Below are positions 27,610 through 36,523 of a stretch of DNA of 64,000 nt, piece after piece (the first letter of the stretch is position 1; each line of letters starts with the position of its first letter). Under the pieces are notes generated by a model. That model made no database searches. It had not been told where the DNA came from and worked only from the letters and a program-made list of their open reading frames with translations. This DNA comes from Clostridia bacterium. GTDB lineage: Bacteria; Bacillota; Clostridia; Christensenellales; Borkfalkiaceae. A program made the translations under genes and the position numbers. The DNA lies in assembly GCA_900770945.1 (NCBI GenBank), contig CAAGME010000002.1:38210-102209 (forward strand), read 5' to 3'.

Positions 27610-28850
27610 TTAACCTTTTTTACGATTGTTATAGAGTTCTTTCCGAAGTTTATTCGGACGGCGCGTATTTAAAACAATCGCTTAAAGACGTTCCTATAGA
27701 GGAACTCAATCGCGCAAAAACCGTTAAAATTTGTTACGGCGTACTCGATAACGATATATACCTCGATTACGCGCTTTCTTTCTGTTACGACAAGCCGCCT
27801 AAGCAAAAGATAAAGATTTTACTTAAAATAGGCGCGTATACCGTTACTTTTTTAAAAAAGAAGCCTTTTGCCGTCATCGATAACATTGTCGAACTTACGA
27901 AAAAGCTTGGCAAGGGCGCAAACGCGGGATTCGTAAACGCCGTGTTAAGAAAATACGTTAAGCAAACGCTTGTTTTGCCGACGGATAGGGCAAAGTTTTT
28001 GTCCGTAAAATATTCATTTCCCGAGTTTGCCGTTGAAAAAATTCTCGACGAATATGGCGACGAAGCCGAAAAGATTTTGTCATTTGATAAGGAATACACG
28101 TATTTGCGGTTTGGTAGCAGCGAAAGCGGTGAAAAATATCTTTCGGAAAAAGGCTTAGCGTATGAAAAAACGCCTTTCGACGGGTTGTTTTCGGTTGCTA
28201 ATGCGAAAATGGACGAAGGGTTTTTTGACGGCGAATATACATTTCAGTCAATCGGTTCGGTTGCTATTTGCTCCGCTCTTTCGGGTGGAAAATCGCTTTT
28301 GGACGCGTGCGCCGCGCCGGGCGGAAAGTCTGTTCTTTTAGCCGAAAAGTATGAAAACGTAATTTCTTGCGAACTGCACGAACATCGCGCGGAGCTTATT
28401 AAGGCTTATGCCGAGAGAATGGGTAAGAAAAATATTGAAGTTTGCGTTAAGGATTCGACGGTTTTCGATCCCGAATTAAAAGAAAAATTCGACGCCGTTT
28501 TGTGTGACGCGCCTTGCTCGGGATACGGCACGATTAAGCAAAACCCCGATATTAAGCTGAGAAAAACCGATGAAAATCTTAAAGAATTGACGGCGATTCA
28601 GTTGAAGATTTTGCTTAACGTTGCTTCGTACGTAAAATGCGGGGGCGAGCTCGTTTATTCCACGTGTTCGATTTTTAACGAGGAAAACGACGAAATAATC
28701 GAAAAATTTCTTACCAAAAAGAAAAACTTTGAGGTTGAAAAAATCAATTGTCCGCTCGACGGATTAAAGAAAAAATACGGTTTGCAGTTTTTGCCGGAAC
28801 TTAGTCTCGGCGCGGGGTTTTACGTTTGCAAACTCAAGAGAATCAAATGA
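27606..28850 (+). CDS. rsmB: 16S rRNA m5C967 methyltransferase RsmB
   Basis: A SAM-dependent rRNA cytosine-5 methyltransferase acting on helix 31 of 16S rRNA. The 414 residues begin with a NusB-like RNA-binding domain (about 1-130). The catalytic domain follows, with motif I CAAPGGKS, motif IV DAPCSGYG and the nucleophile region STCSIFNEEN. It overlaps fmt upstream and rlmN downstream by four bases each, so the three are translationally coupled. Confidence 0.94.
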   Translation: MINLFYDCYRVLSEVYSDGAYLKQSLKDVPIEELNRAKTVKICYGVLDNDIYLDYALSFCYDKPPKQKIKILLKIGAYTVTFLKKKPFAVIDNIVELTKKLGKGANAGFVNAVLRKYVKQTLVLPTDRAKFLSVKYSFPEFAVEKILDEYGDEAEKILSFDKEYTYLRFGSSESGEKYLSEKGLAYEKTPFDGLFSVANAKMDEGFFDGEYTFQSIGSVAICSALSGGKSLLDACAAPGGKSVLLAEKYENVISCELHEHRAELIKAYAERMGKKNIEVCVKDSTVFDPELKEKFDAVLCDAPCSGYGTIKQNPDIKLRKTDENLKELTAIQLKILLNVASYVKCGGELVYSTCSIFNEENDEIIEKFLTKKKNFEVEKINCPLDGLKKKYGLQFLPELSLGAGFYVCKLKRIK

Positions 28851-29887
28851 AAATTTTACTCGATTACAACTTAACGGAGCTTAGAAACGTTGTTGCCGAG
28901 CTTGGCGAAAAACCTTTCAGGGGCAATCAGATTTATTCTAACCTCGTTGCCGGCAAAAGCGTTTCCGAAATGACGGATATTTCTAAGGCTTTGAAAGACA
29001 AGCTTTTGTCCGTTTACGCCGACGAGCCGTGTAAAATTATTAAGGAACTTGTTTCAAAGGACGGAACGAAGAAGTTTTTGTTTGCGCTTTCGGACGGAAA
29101 CGTCATCGAAGGCGTTTTGATGAAGTATAAGTACGGCAACACGCTTTGCGTTTCTACGCAGGTAGGGTGCAGAATGGGGTGCAAGTTTTGCGCTTCCACG
29201 CTCGGAGGACTTGTCAGAAACCTATCCGCCGGGGAGATTCTGTCGGAAGTAATCGCCGTTAATCGTCACGAGGGCGGCACAGAGAAAAAGCGGGCTGTAA
29301 CAAACGTCGTGCTTATGGGAAGCGGCGAGCCGCTCGACAACTACGATAACGTCGTGAAGTTTATTCGTCTTTTAGCCGACGAAAATTCCCTCAACGTTTC
29401 TCCGCGCAACGTAAGCCTTTCCACTTGCGGACTCGTGCCGAAAATGTTAAGTTTGGCGGATGAAAATTTACCGATAAATCTTACGGTTTCGCTTCACAAT
29501 CCGTTTGATGAAAAACGCAGGGAGATTATGCCCGTTGCAAATAGTTACACGGTTAAAGAGATAATTGAGGCTTGCGAAAACTACTTTTTAAAAACGGGCA
29601 GGCGGTATTATTTTGAATATTCGCTAATATCCGGGCAAAACGATACCGATGAGTGCTTGACCGAGCTGTTGCGAATTTTGAGAGGAAAACCGTGTCATGT
29701 CAATCTAATAAGGCTTAATTCCGTCAAGGAGAAAAACCTTATCGGGACAAACGAAAAACGCGCGTTTGAATTTATGAACAAGCTTAACGAGGGAGGCGTT
29801 TCGGCGACCATGCGCAGAAGAATGGGCGTGGATATCGACGGCGCGTGCGGACAGTTAAGGCGAAGCTTTCTTGGCGGTGAAAACTAA
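28847..29887 (+). CDS. rlmN: 23S rRNA/tRNA m2A methyltransferase RlmN
   Basis: A radical-SAM enzyme that makes 2-methyladenosine at A2503 of 23S rRNA and A37 of some tRNAs. At 346 residues it carries the cluster motif CRMGCKFCAS and the C-terminal conserved Cys in GVDIDGACGQL that forms the methyl-linked intermediate. ATG 28847 overlaps the rsmB stop (ATGA); the in-frame start further upstream lies inside rsmB without a ribosome binding site. In most Firmicutes prpC and prkC come next, but rsgA follows after one base. Confidence 0.95.
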   Translation: MKILLDYNLTELRNVVAELGEKPFRGNQIYSNLVAGKSVSEMTDISKALKDKLLSVYADEPCKIIKELVSKDGTKKFLFALSDGNVIEGVLMKYKYGNTLCVSTQVGCRMGCKFCASTLGGLVRNLSAGEILSEVIAVNRHEGGTEKKRAVTNVVLMGSGEPLDNYDNVVKFIRLLADENSLNVSPRNVSLSTCGLVPKMLSLADENLPINLTVSLHNPFDEKRREIMPVANSYTVKEIIEACENYFLKTGRRYYFEYSLISGQNDTDECLTELLRILRGKPCHVNLIRLNSVKEKNLIGTNEKRAFEFMNKLNEGGVSATMRRRMGVDIDGACGQLRRSFLGGEN

Positions 29888-29888
29888 A

Positions 29889-30737
29889 ATGAAGTGCGTC
29901 GTAACCGCCGTAGAGGGCAGAAAGTATAGGGCTTTTAATAAAGAGAATGAGTTTATCGCGGTAGCGAAAGGCAATCTTAAAATAAAAAACGGGACAATTA
30001 AGGTCGGTGACGAAGTTGAAATATCGGACGGAGTTATAACAAGCGTTTACGAAAGGAAAACGTTTTTTCCGAGAATAAACGTTGCTAATATTGACTGCGT
30101 AAACATTGTAATCGCTCCCGAACCTACGCCCGATTATCTACTTGTTGACAAAATGCTTATAGAGTGCGTTCGTCTCGGAGCTAAGCCGTACGTCACCGTA
30201 AACAAATGCGACTTCGGCAAGGATATAGCTAAATACGTTCTTGAAAACTATCCGAAAGCTTGCGAGAAAATTTTTGTGGTTTCGGCTGTCACCGGCGAGG
30301 GTGTGGAGCAGATGAAAGAATGCTTCAAAGGAAAAATCGTTGCGTTTGCGGGGCAATCCGCGGTAGGCAAAACGTCGCTCGTTAATTACCTTTTCGGGTT
30401 GAACAAAAGGGTAAACGAGGTTTCCGAAAAGCTTAAAAGGGGAAGGCACACTACGACATCGCGAACTCTTTATGTAGTCGGCGACTTTATGATTATTGAT
30501 ACGCCGGGCTTTTCTTCGGTTGTTACGTCTGACATAAAAAGCTCTGAAATATCGCATTATTACTTAGATTTTGAAGAGTTTTACAATTTGTGTTCGTTTA
30601 GGGATTGTACGCACACGCACGAGCCTGACTGCGCCGTAAAAGAAGCATTAAGCGAAGGAAAAATTTCAAAAGACAGGTACGAAAGATATCTTGAAATCTT
30701 TAAGGAAACAAAGGAAAATGAAAAAAGAAAGTATTAA
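29889..30737 (+). CDS. rsgA: Ribosome small subunit GTPase RsgA
   Basis: A circularly permuted GTPase that checks maturation of the 30S subunit. The 282-residue protein has an OB fold (about 1-70), then G4 NKCD ahead of G1 GQSAVGKTS, then switch residues HTTTSR and G3 DTPGF, and a zinc-binding C-terminus (CSFRDCTHTHEPDC). ATG 29889 is chosen, two bases after the rlmN stop; GTG 29877 is an alternative. G1 ends in Thr-Ser rather than Ser-Ser, a conservative change. The last 20 bases overlap rpe. Confidence 0.94.
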   Translation: MKCVVTAVEGRKYRAFNKENEFIAVAKGNLKIKNGTIKVGDEVEISDGVITSVYERKTFFPRINVANIDCVNIVIAPEPTPDYLLVDKMLIECVRLGAKPYVTVNKCDFGKDIAKYVLENYPKACEKIFVVSAVTGEGVEQMKECFKGKIVAFAGQSAVGKTSLVNYLFGLNKRVNEVSEKLKRGRHTTTSRTLYVVGDFMIIDTPGFSSVVTSDIKSSEISHYYLDFEEFYNLCSFRDCTHTHEPDCAVKEALSEGKISKDRYERYLEIFKETKENEKRKY

Positions 30738-31380
30738 AATCGCGCCGTCGATTCTTTCGGCGGACTTTGCTAAAATGGGTGAAGAAGTTGCCGAACTCGA
30801 AAACTCCGGGGCGGATATCGTTCACTGCGACGTTATGGACGGCGTCTTTGTGCCTAATATCACGTTCGGCATAAAGATGATCGAAGATCTGAAAAAACAT
30901 ACGTCGCTTATAATCGACGCTCACTTAATGATTGTCGAGCCGCACAAATATGTTGCAAAATTCATTGCCGCGGGAGCCGATTACGTTACCGTTCATTACG
31001 AGGCTTGCGGAGAAAAGACGCTTGAAACACTTGAACTTATAAAGCAAGCGGGGGCGAAGTGCGGTGTCGTAATCAATCCGGACACGTCTGCCGAAAAAAT
31101 CAAAGACATTGTGCCGTTTTGCGATATGGTAACGGTAATGAGCGTTTTTCCCGGATTCGGCGGACAAAAATTTATTACCGATACGCTTGAAAACGTCAGA
31201 TATTTAAGAAAAATTATCGATTGTTGCGACAAAGAAATATTGCTTGAAATAGACGGCGGCGTCACAACGGAAAATTGCAGCGCGATAAAGGAAGCGGGCG
31301 CGGACGTTCTCGTTGCCGGTTCTACCGTTTTCAAAAGCAAGAATAAGCGCGAAACCATTGAAAAATTAAGGAATGACTAA
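30718..31380 (+). CDS. rpe: Ribulose-phosphate 3-epimerase
   Basis: Interconverts ribulose 5-phosphate and xylulose 5-phosphate in the pentose phosphate pathway. It therefore supplies the transketolase encoded 7 kb away. At 220 residues it shows the TIM-barrel signatures IAPSILSADF, HCDVMDGVFVPNITFG and DAHLMIVEPHKY, with metal-binding His and Asp residues, and a phosphate-binding GSTVF near the end. ATG 30718 lies inside the end of rsgA in another frame, preceded by AAGGA. This placement after rsgA is conserved in Firmicutes. Confidence 0.96.
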   Translation: MKKESIKIAPSILSADFAKMGEEVAELENSGADIVHCDVMDGVFVPNITFGIKMIEDLKKHTSLIIDAHLMIVEPHKYVAKFIAAGADYVTVHYEACGEKTLETLELIKQAGAKCGVVINPDTSAEKIKDIVPFCDMVTVMSVFPGFGGQKFITDTLENVRYLRKIIDCCDKEILLEIDGGVTTENCSAIKEAGADVLVAGSTVFKSKNKRETIEKLRND

Positions 31381-31381
31381 G

Positions 31382-31978
31382 ATGAAAGCCGTTATTGTTT
31401 TGAACGGCGAGCCAAGCGAGTATGAGTTTAAAGACACTTTTGTCGTTTGTTGCGACGGCGCGCTCAGATATCTTGAAAAAATCGGCGTTAAGCCCGACCT
31501 TGTGCTCGGCGACTTCGACTCCTTAGGGTATGTCCCTTTAAATGCCGAAACCTTTCCCGCGGAGAAGGATTTTACGGACGGGGAACTTGCGCTTTACGAA
31601 TGTGAAAAACGCGGCTATAAGGAAGTTGATTTTATTTGTGCAGGCGGCGGCAGAGACGACCACTTTTTAGGCAATCTCGCGCTTTTGAGAAAAGCTTGTT
31701 CGAAAGGTATTTTTGCGAGGCTTTTCACCGAAAATTCGTTGTTTTATTGTACCGATAAGCCGTTTAAAGGCGAAACGGCGAGGGGCGGAACGGTTTCCGT
31801 TATTGCCGTTGACGATAGCTTTATCGAAAGCTCTTACGGACTGAAATACCTGTATAAAAACCGTGAAATAAAGTGCGAATCTACGCTCGGCGTATCGAAT
31901 GTCGCGACGGATGGCGAGTTTTTTATCGGATTAAAAAGCGGGCGAATATTCGTTATAATCAATCGAAAGCCCGTATGA
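31382..31978 (+). CDS. thiN: Thiamine pyrophosphokinase
   Basis: Transfers pyrophosphate from ATP to thiamine to form thiamine pyrophosphate, the cofactor of transketolase. The 198 residues include DGALRYL, GDFDSLG and the catalytic-site motif GGGRDDHFLGNLALL, all typical. ATG 31382 is preferred to ATG 31373 because AAGGA (near 31367) is ten bases from the former and about one from the latter. It is the last gene of the operon and is followed by a strong terminator. spoVM, which follows thiN in Bacilli, is not seen. Confidence 0.94.
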   Translation: MKAVIVLNGEPSEYEFKDTFVVCCDGALRYLEKIGVKPDLVLGDFDSLGYVPLNAETFPAEKDFTDGELALYECEKRGYKEVDFICAGGGRDDHFLGNLALLRKACSKGIFARLFTENSLFYCTDKPFKGETARGGTVSVIAVDDSFIESSYGLKYLYKNREIKCESTLGVSNVATDGEFFIGLKSGRIFVIINRKPV

Positions 31979-31993
31979 ATTCTTAAACACACA

Positions 31994-32021
31994 AAAAGCT
32001 CGGCATAATAACCGAGCTTTT
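31994..32021 (+). terminator. Intrinsic terminator of the yicC-thiN operon
   Basis: 10-bp perfect stem AAAAGCTCGG (31994-32003) and CCGAGCTTTT (32012-32021) with an 8-nt loop. This opens a 431-base stretch without protein genes (31979-32409). The stretch otherwise holds a weak relative of the dispersed element (32057-32086), the tRNA-Leu gene with its terminator, and a dyad before polA. Confidence 0.88.
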
Positions 32022-32130
32022 AACGTTTCTTAGTTTTTTTAATGCGTCGCAAGCTGTTACGTCGCTTACAAAGACTTTCTTTAATCCGACAGCCTGTTAT
32101 TCTTACACGAAACGCACATCACTCAAAAGA

Positions 32131-32156
32131 AAAAGACAGCCCGAAAGCTGTCTTTT
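32131..32156 (-). terminator. Terminator of the tRNA-Leu gene
   Basis: AAAAGACAGC (32131-32140) and GCTGTCTTTT (32147-32156), 10-bp stem, 6-nt loop, followed on the minus strand by further T-rich sequence just past the tRNA 3' end. Confidence 0.85.
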
Positions 32157-32163
32157 ACCTTTG

Positions 32164-32250
32164 TGGTGCCGCTGGCCGGACTCGAACCGGCACGCTTTTA
32201 AGGGCGGCAGATTTTGAGTCTGCTACGTCTGCCAATTTCGTCACAGCGGC
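32164..32250 (-). tRNA. tRNA-Leu (anticodon CAA)
   Basis: Reads UUG leucine codons. The acceptor stem is GCCGCTG with CAGCGGC, followed by discriminator A and an encoded CCA (32164-32166). The anticodon stem GCAGA/TCTGC encloses loop CTCAAAA, giving CAA at 32214-32216. A long class II variable arm (CGC...GCG) and the T arm GCCGGTTCGAGTCCGGC complete the fold. The 87-nt length and the variable arm fit leucine. It is a lone gene on the minus strand with its own terminator; no clear promoter was found upstream. Confidence 0.96.
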
Positions 32251-32311
32251 AAATTGCGTTTATTTTATTGCTTTTTTGAGAAAAATATGTAATAATATAC
32301 GCATAGGGCGA

Positions 32312-32342
32312 TTGGAACGACGTCAAATCTGTTTTCCAATCT
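32312..32342. promoter_or_regulatory. Dyad upstream of polA, possible operator
   Basis: GATTGGAA (32312-32319) and TTCCAATC (about 32335-32342) form an 8-bp inverted repeat with a wide loop. A TATAAT at 32354-32359, without a good -35, sits just beyond it. Function is a guess. Confidence 0.3.
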
Positions 32343-32409
32343 CAAAGTAGGAATATAATACCATAAATCTAACAAATAATCAAGGATTTTTTACTAAAAA
32401 CTATAAATT

Positions 32410-34956
32410 ATGGATAAAATTATTTTAATCGACGGAAACAGTCTTATAAACAGAGCTTTTTACGCAACGCCGGTGCTTACCGCGCCCGACGGAACGTACA
32501 CTAATGCGGTTTACGCATTCGTAAACATGCTTATAAAGCTTATCGGAGAGCGCAAACCCGATTATATTATGGTTGCATTCGACAGAAAAGAACCGACGTT
32601 CAGGCACGAGATGTTTTCGGAATATAAGGGGACTCGTAAGCCGATGCCCGAAGAACTCGTTCCGCAAATTCCTCTGCTTAAAAAGGTTTTAGGCGAAATC
32701 GGTATCGCTATGTACGAGGAAGCCGGGATTGAAGCCGACGACATAATGGGTACGCTTTCTAAGCGCAAAGATTGGTTCAGCTATATCGTGACGGGCGACA
32801 AGGATAGTTTTCAGCTTGTGTCCGATAATTGCTCGGTGCTGTACACTAAGCGAGGCATAAGCGACGTAGACGAATACACGGTTGATAACTTTAAAGAAAA
32901 ATTAGGCATAGAGCCGAAAGAGATAGTCGACTTAAAAGCCTTGATGGGCGACTCTTCCGACAACATACCCGGAGTAAAAGGAATAGGTGAAAAAACCGGG
33001 CTTAGCCTTGTAAAGGAATATCATTCGATTGAAGCTTTGTATGCAAACATAGACAAAGTAACCGGCAAGACTAAAGAAAAACTTATAGAGGGTAAAGAGT
33101 GGGCGGAAAAATCGAAAATTCTTGCAACGATAAAAACCGACGCCGATATACCGCTCGATAAAAATTCCTGCAGATTTTCCTTTCCTTTTCCCGCAAAATC
33201 AAGAGAGATTTTCGCTTCTCTTGCCTTAAATAACCTTTTAAAAAAGAACGGGATTTTTGAAAAAACCGAGGACGGCGAGCAGAAAAAAGAGAAAGTCGAA
33301 AAGGTGTTTTTAGTAGATAAAAACGCTGTCATGTCAAACATAAAAACAAACAAAATCACTTTATATATCGGGGATTTTATTTCTTTTTATGTCGGGGACG
33401 GAAAGGAGTATGTATTAAAGGTAAAAGAGTCATTTTTCGATGAAGGATTCGATTATGACGACTTGTTCGACGCGGTAAAAGGTTTTGTCGAAAACGAGGA
33501 CAACAAAATCATACTCTACAATAAAAAGCAAATAAAAAGAGACTTAAACGAAAAAGGCGTTTTATTAAAGGCAAAAACCGACGACGTTATGCTTTTAAAA
33601 TATCTCACCGATTACACGGGTAAAGAAGAAACGGCAGAAGAAGTTTTCGCCGTAAAGTCGCTTGATAAAACGACGCCTGCGTATTCGTTAAATCTTTTAT
33701 ACGAGGAGCTTTTTGAAAAAGCAGACGATAACGAAAAAAAGATTTATAACGAGATTGAGCTTCCTCTTTCGGACGTTTTATTCGATATGGAAGAGGAGGG
33801 CTTTAAGATAAGCGCGGAAAACCTTGACGAAATGTCGGCTTATTATACGGAGAAAATCGCCGAATTAAGTGAAAAAATCAATGCTCTTGCGGGCGAAAAA
33901 ATTAACGTTAATTCGCCGAAACAACTTGCGGAGTTTTTGTATACAAAACTCGGGCTTAAACACGGAAAGAAGAATAAAAGCGGGTATTCGACAAACGTCG
34001 ATTCGCTTGAAAACCTTATCGACGAACATCCCGTAATACCGCTTATACTCGAATACAGAAAATATTCCAAACTTTTATCGACTTATATCGACGGGTTTCG
34101 TCCGTTAATCGATAAAAAAACGGGGCTTGTGCATACTACTTTTTATCAGGCGCAAACTTCCACGGGTCGACTTTCTTCGAGAAAGCCGAATTTACAGAAC
34201 ATTCCAGTAAGAAGCGAGGAAGGCAAGGAAATACGAAAACTTTTCACCGCGCGTTCAAGCGACAGAGTTTTAATCGACGCCGACTACTCGCAGATAGAAT
34301 TAAGACTTTTAGCGGCGTTTTCCGGTTGTGCGCCGCTTATCGAAGCGTTTAAATCAGGTCGCGACGCGCATGCCGAAACGGCGGCTAAAGTTTTTAAAGT
34401 TCCCGTCGAAGAGGTAACGCCTTTCATGCGCCGTAGCGCGAAAGCCGTAAATTTCGGCATTATATACGGGATTTCCGAATACGGACTTGCGGAAAACATA
34501 GGTGTAAAACCAAAAGAAGCCGCGCAGTATATTAAAAATTATTTTGAAACGTATCCGGAAGTAAAAGCTTATATGGACGGGAACGTAAAAAAAGCCAAAG
34601 AGTGCGGATACGCAGTGACTATGACGGGTCGCAAACGGTATATCAGAGAGATAAATTCTTCAAATTACAACTTACGCCAGTTCGGCGAAAGAGCCGCAAT
34701 GAATATGCCGCTTCAAGGTTCCGCCGCAGATATCATTAAAATTGCGATGATAAACGTATACACGCGCCTAAAAAAAGAAAATCTTAAATCAAAACTTATA
34801 TTGCAAGTCCATGACGAGCTGATTGTCGACGCGTTTAAGGACGAGGCGGAGAAAGTTAAAAAAATCGTAAAAGAAGAGATGGAAAACGCGGCTAAACTAT
34901 CGGTGCCGTTGACCGTTTCTTTAAGCGAGGCGGAAAATTGGTATGACTGTAAGTAA
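32410..34956 (+). CDS. polA: DNA polymerase I
   Basis: A repair polymerase that processes Okazaki fragments and fills gaps. At 848 residues it has an N-terminal 5'-3' exonuclease domain (about 1-290), a degenerate middle domain, and a polymerase domain with motif A DADYSQIELR, the O-helix RRSAKAVNFGIIYG and motif C LQVHDELIVD. The 3'-5' exonuclease acidic motif (D-x-E in the first block) is not visible in residues 300-430, so proofreading is probably absent, as in Bacillus enzymes. The ribosome binding site is weak: AAGGA lies more than 20 bases upstream. Confidence 0.96.
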   Translation: MDKIILIDGNSLINRAFYATPVLTAPDGTYTNAVYAFVNMLIKLIGERKPDYIMVAFDRKEPTFRHEMFSEYKGTRKPMPEELVPQIPLLKKVLGEIGIAMYEEAGIEADDIMGTLSKRKDWFSYIVTGDKDSFQLVSDNCSVLYTKRGISDVDEYTVDNFKEKLGIEPKEIVDLKALMGDSSDNIPGVKGIGEKTGLSLVKEYHSIEALYANIDKVTGKTKEKLIEGKEWAEKSKILATIKTDADIPLDKNSCRFSFPFPAKSREIFASLALNNLLKKNGIFEKTEDGEQKKEKVEKVFLVDKNAVMSNIKTNKITLYIGDFISFYVGDGKEYVLKVKESFFDEGFDYDDLFDAVKGFVENEDNKIILYNKKQIKRDLNEKGVLLKAKTDDVMLLKYLTDYTGKEETAEEVFAVKSLDKTTPAYSLNLLYEELFEKADDNEKKIYNEIELPLSDVLFDMEEEGFKISAENLDEMSAYYTEKIAELSEKINALAGEKINVNSPKQLAEFLYTKLGLKHGKKNKSGYSTNVDSLENLIDEHPVIPLILEYRKYSKLLSTYIDGFRPLIDKKTGLVHTTFYQAQTSTGRLSSRKPNLQNIPVRSEEGKEIRKLFTARSSDRVLIDADYSQIELRLLAAFSGCAPLIEAFKSGRDAHAETAAKVFKVPVEEVTPFMRRSAKAVNFGIIYGISEYGLAENIGVKPKEAAQYIKNYFETYPEVKAYMDGNVKKAKECGYAVTMTGRKRYIREINSSNYNLRQFGERAAMNMPLQGSAADIIKIAMINVYTRLKKENLKSKLILQVHDELIVDAFKDEAEKVKKIVKEEMENAAKLSVPLTVSLSEAENWYDCK

Positions 34957-35548
34957 AAAGAAAATTGCCGTTACGGGCGGAATCGGAAGCGGAAAAAGTA
35001 CCGTTACGAAAATTATAAGCGACTTAGGGTACCCGACTTATTCCGCCGACGAGATTTACGCGGAAATAATAAGCAACCCCGCCGTTATTAAAAAAGCTTC
35101 CGCTCTGCTCGGTATAAACCTTTTATATAAGGACGGAAAGGCGGTTTTTGACAGAAAAGAGGCGGCAAAAGTCACTTTTAGCGACAAAGCAAGAAAAAAA
35201 CTGCTTGAAAATTACGTTCATCCGCTCGTGTACGAAAAAATCGACGAGATTTTCAAAAACTCGAATACGACGACTTTTTTTGAAATTCCTTTGCTGTTCG
35301 AAACGGAGCGGCAAGACGACTTCGATTGCGTTCTGCTTGTCGAAAGAGAAGAAAAAACGCGCGTGGAAGCGGTGAAAAAAAGAAGCGGATTAACAGAGGA
35401 AGAGGTTTACGCGCGGATAAAAAATCAATTCGATTATAAGAATTGTGAGGCAAAAAATCTTATCACGATACATAACGACGGCGATTTGAATAACTTGGAA
35501 AAAGCCGTCAGGGAGTGCGTTGAAGAAATCTGTAAAAAAAACAATTAG
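34943..35548 (+). CDS. coaE: Dephospho-CoA kinase
   Basis: Catalyses the last step of coenzyme A synthesis, phosphorylating the 3'-hydroxyl of dephospho-CoA. The 201 residues begin with P-loop GGIGSGKST (12-20) and include the conserved YSADEI and the substrate-binding HPLVYEKI region. It overlaps the end of polA by 14 bases in another frame and is itself overlapped by the next gene. The polA-coaE order is widespread in Firmicutes, where mutM often lies between them; it is absent here. Confidence 0.94.
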   Translation: MTVSKKKIAVTGGIGSGKSTVTKIISDLGYPTYSADEIYAEIISNPAVIKKASALLGINLLYKDGKAVFDRKEAAKVTFSDKARKKLLENYVHPLVYEKIDEIFKNSNTTTFFEIPLLFETERQDDFDCVLLVEREEKTRVEAVKKRSGLTEEEVYARIKNQFDYKNCEAKNLITIHNDGDLNNLEKAVRECVEEICKKNN

Positions 35549-36083
35549 GATAGTATCGCTTTTTTTATGTTCGATTGTCTTTGTCGCCGGGGTTGTTTAT
35601 CACTTCGACGAAAAACGAAAAGTATTAAAATTTGCCGATTATATCGAGCATTACGCCGATACTTACGGGCTTGACGAAAAAATCGTAAAAGCGGTGATAA
35701 AGGTCGAGAGTGATTTTGACGAAAATGCCGTTTCTAAAAAAGGCGCGGCGGGGCTTATGCAGTTAACTCCGTCAACGTTTGAATATTGCGAAAAACTTCT
35801 CTCCTTTTCTTCAGAAGTCGGAAGCAAAGAAAAGATCGTAAAGCGCGACATATTCGACCCGAACGACAATATTGCTGCGGGTTGCGCGTATTTACGATAT
35901 TTGTACGACAAATTCGGCACGGAGCTTGAAGTTTTGTGCGCTTACAATGCGGGCGAAGGCACCGTAAAAGGGTGGCTTCGCGACAAAAATTATTCCGCAG
36001 ACGGCAAAACGCTCGCCGAAGTGCCGTACAAGGAAACTTATGATTTTGCGAAAAAAGTTATATTTTTAACGAGGGTTTATTAA
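35520..36083 (+). CDS. Lytic transglycosylase, SLT domain
   Basis: A membrane-anchored cell-wall enzyme that cleaves between N-acetylmuramic acid and N-acetylglucosamine. The 187-residue protein starts with a basic N-terminus and one hydrophobic segment (about 10-28). The Slt domain then has catalytic Glu63 in IKVESDFD, the GLMQLTP motif (79-85) and CAYNAGEGTV. The start is TTG 35520, read inside the end of coaE in another frame, with GGGAG four to six bases upstream. It corresponds to the small Slt protein that follows coaE in many Clostridia. Confidence 0.9.
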   Translation: MKKSVKKTIRIVSLFLCSIVFVAGVVYHFDEKRKVLKFADYIEHYADTYGLDEKIVKAVIKVESDFDENAVSKKGAAGLMQLTPSTFEYCEKLLSFSSEVGSKEKIVKRDIFDPNDNIAAGCAYLRYLYDKFGTELEVLCAYNAGEGTVKGWLRDKNYSADGKTLAEVPYKETYDFAKKVIFLTRVY

Positions 36084-36521
36084 ATGAAAGCAGTTGTTCA
36101 AAGAGTAAAATACGCTACGCTCGATTGTGACGGAAAGCGTATAAGCGAGATAGAAAAAGGGCTTTGCGTGTATTTTGGCGTTGGAAAAGGCGACGACAGA
36201 AAAAAAGCCGATTACATAGCTAAAAAAATACCCGCTTTGCGCGTATTCGAAGACGAAAACGGAAAAATGAATTTATCCGTTAAAGATGTTGGCGGAGAAA
36301 TACTTGCAATTTCGCAGTTTACTCTTTTGGCGGACCTTTCTCACGGTAATCGACCGGGGTTTTCGGAAGCGGAAGAACCGCAAAAAGCAAACGAAATGTA
36401 CGAATATTTTATGGAAAAGCTAAAAGAAAGCGGCGTACCCGTAAAAAACGGAGTATTCGGCGGAGATATGAAAATAAATCAGCTTAACGACGGACCCGTC
36501 ACGATAATTTACGAGGTCTGA
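36084..36521 (+). CDS. dtd: D-aminoacyl-tRNA deacylase
   Basis: Removes D-amino acids and glycine wrongly attached to tRNA, a chirality checkpoint in translation. At 145 residues it is the standard length. It shows the starting MKAVVQRV, the SQFTLLAD motif and the C-terminal cross-subunit NDGPVTI carrying Gly-Pro. The active enzyme is a dimer in this family. It abuts the upstream transglycosylase stop with GAGGG in front, and the next gene starts two bases after its stop. Confidence 0.95.
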   Translation: MKAVVQRVKYATLDCDGKRISEIEKGLCVYFGVGKGDDRKKADYIAKKIPALRVFEDENGKMNLSVKDVGGEILAISQFTLLADLSHGNRPGFSEAEEPQKANEMYEYFMEKLKESGVPVKNGVFGGDMKINQLNDGPVTIIYEV

Positions 36522-36523
36522 GT

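Noticed and set aside
32042..32350. 102-codon open frame running through the tRNA-Leu gene
   Set aside because: Most of it is antisense tRNA sequence and the tRNA terminator. The translated AGRTRTGTLL-type stretch is a well-known spurious product of tRNA-Leu genes.
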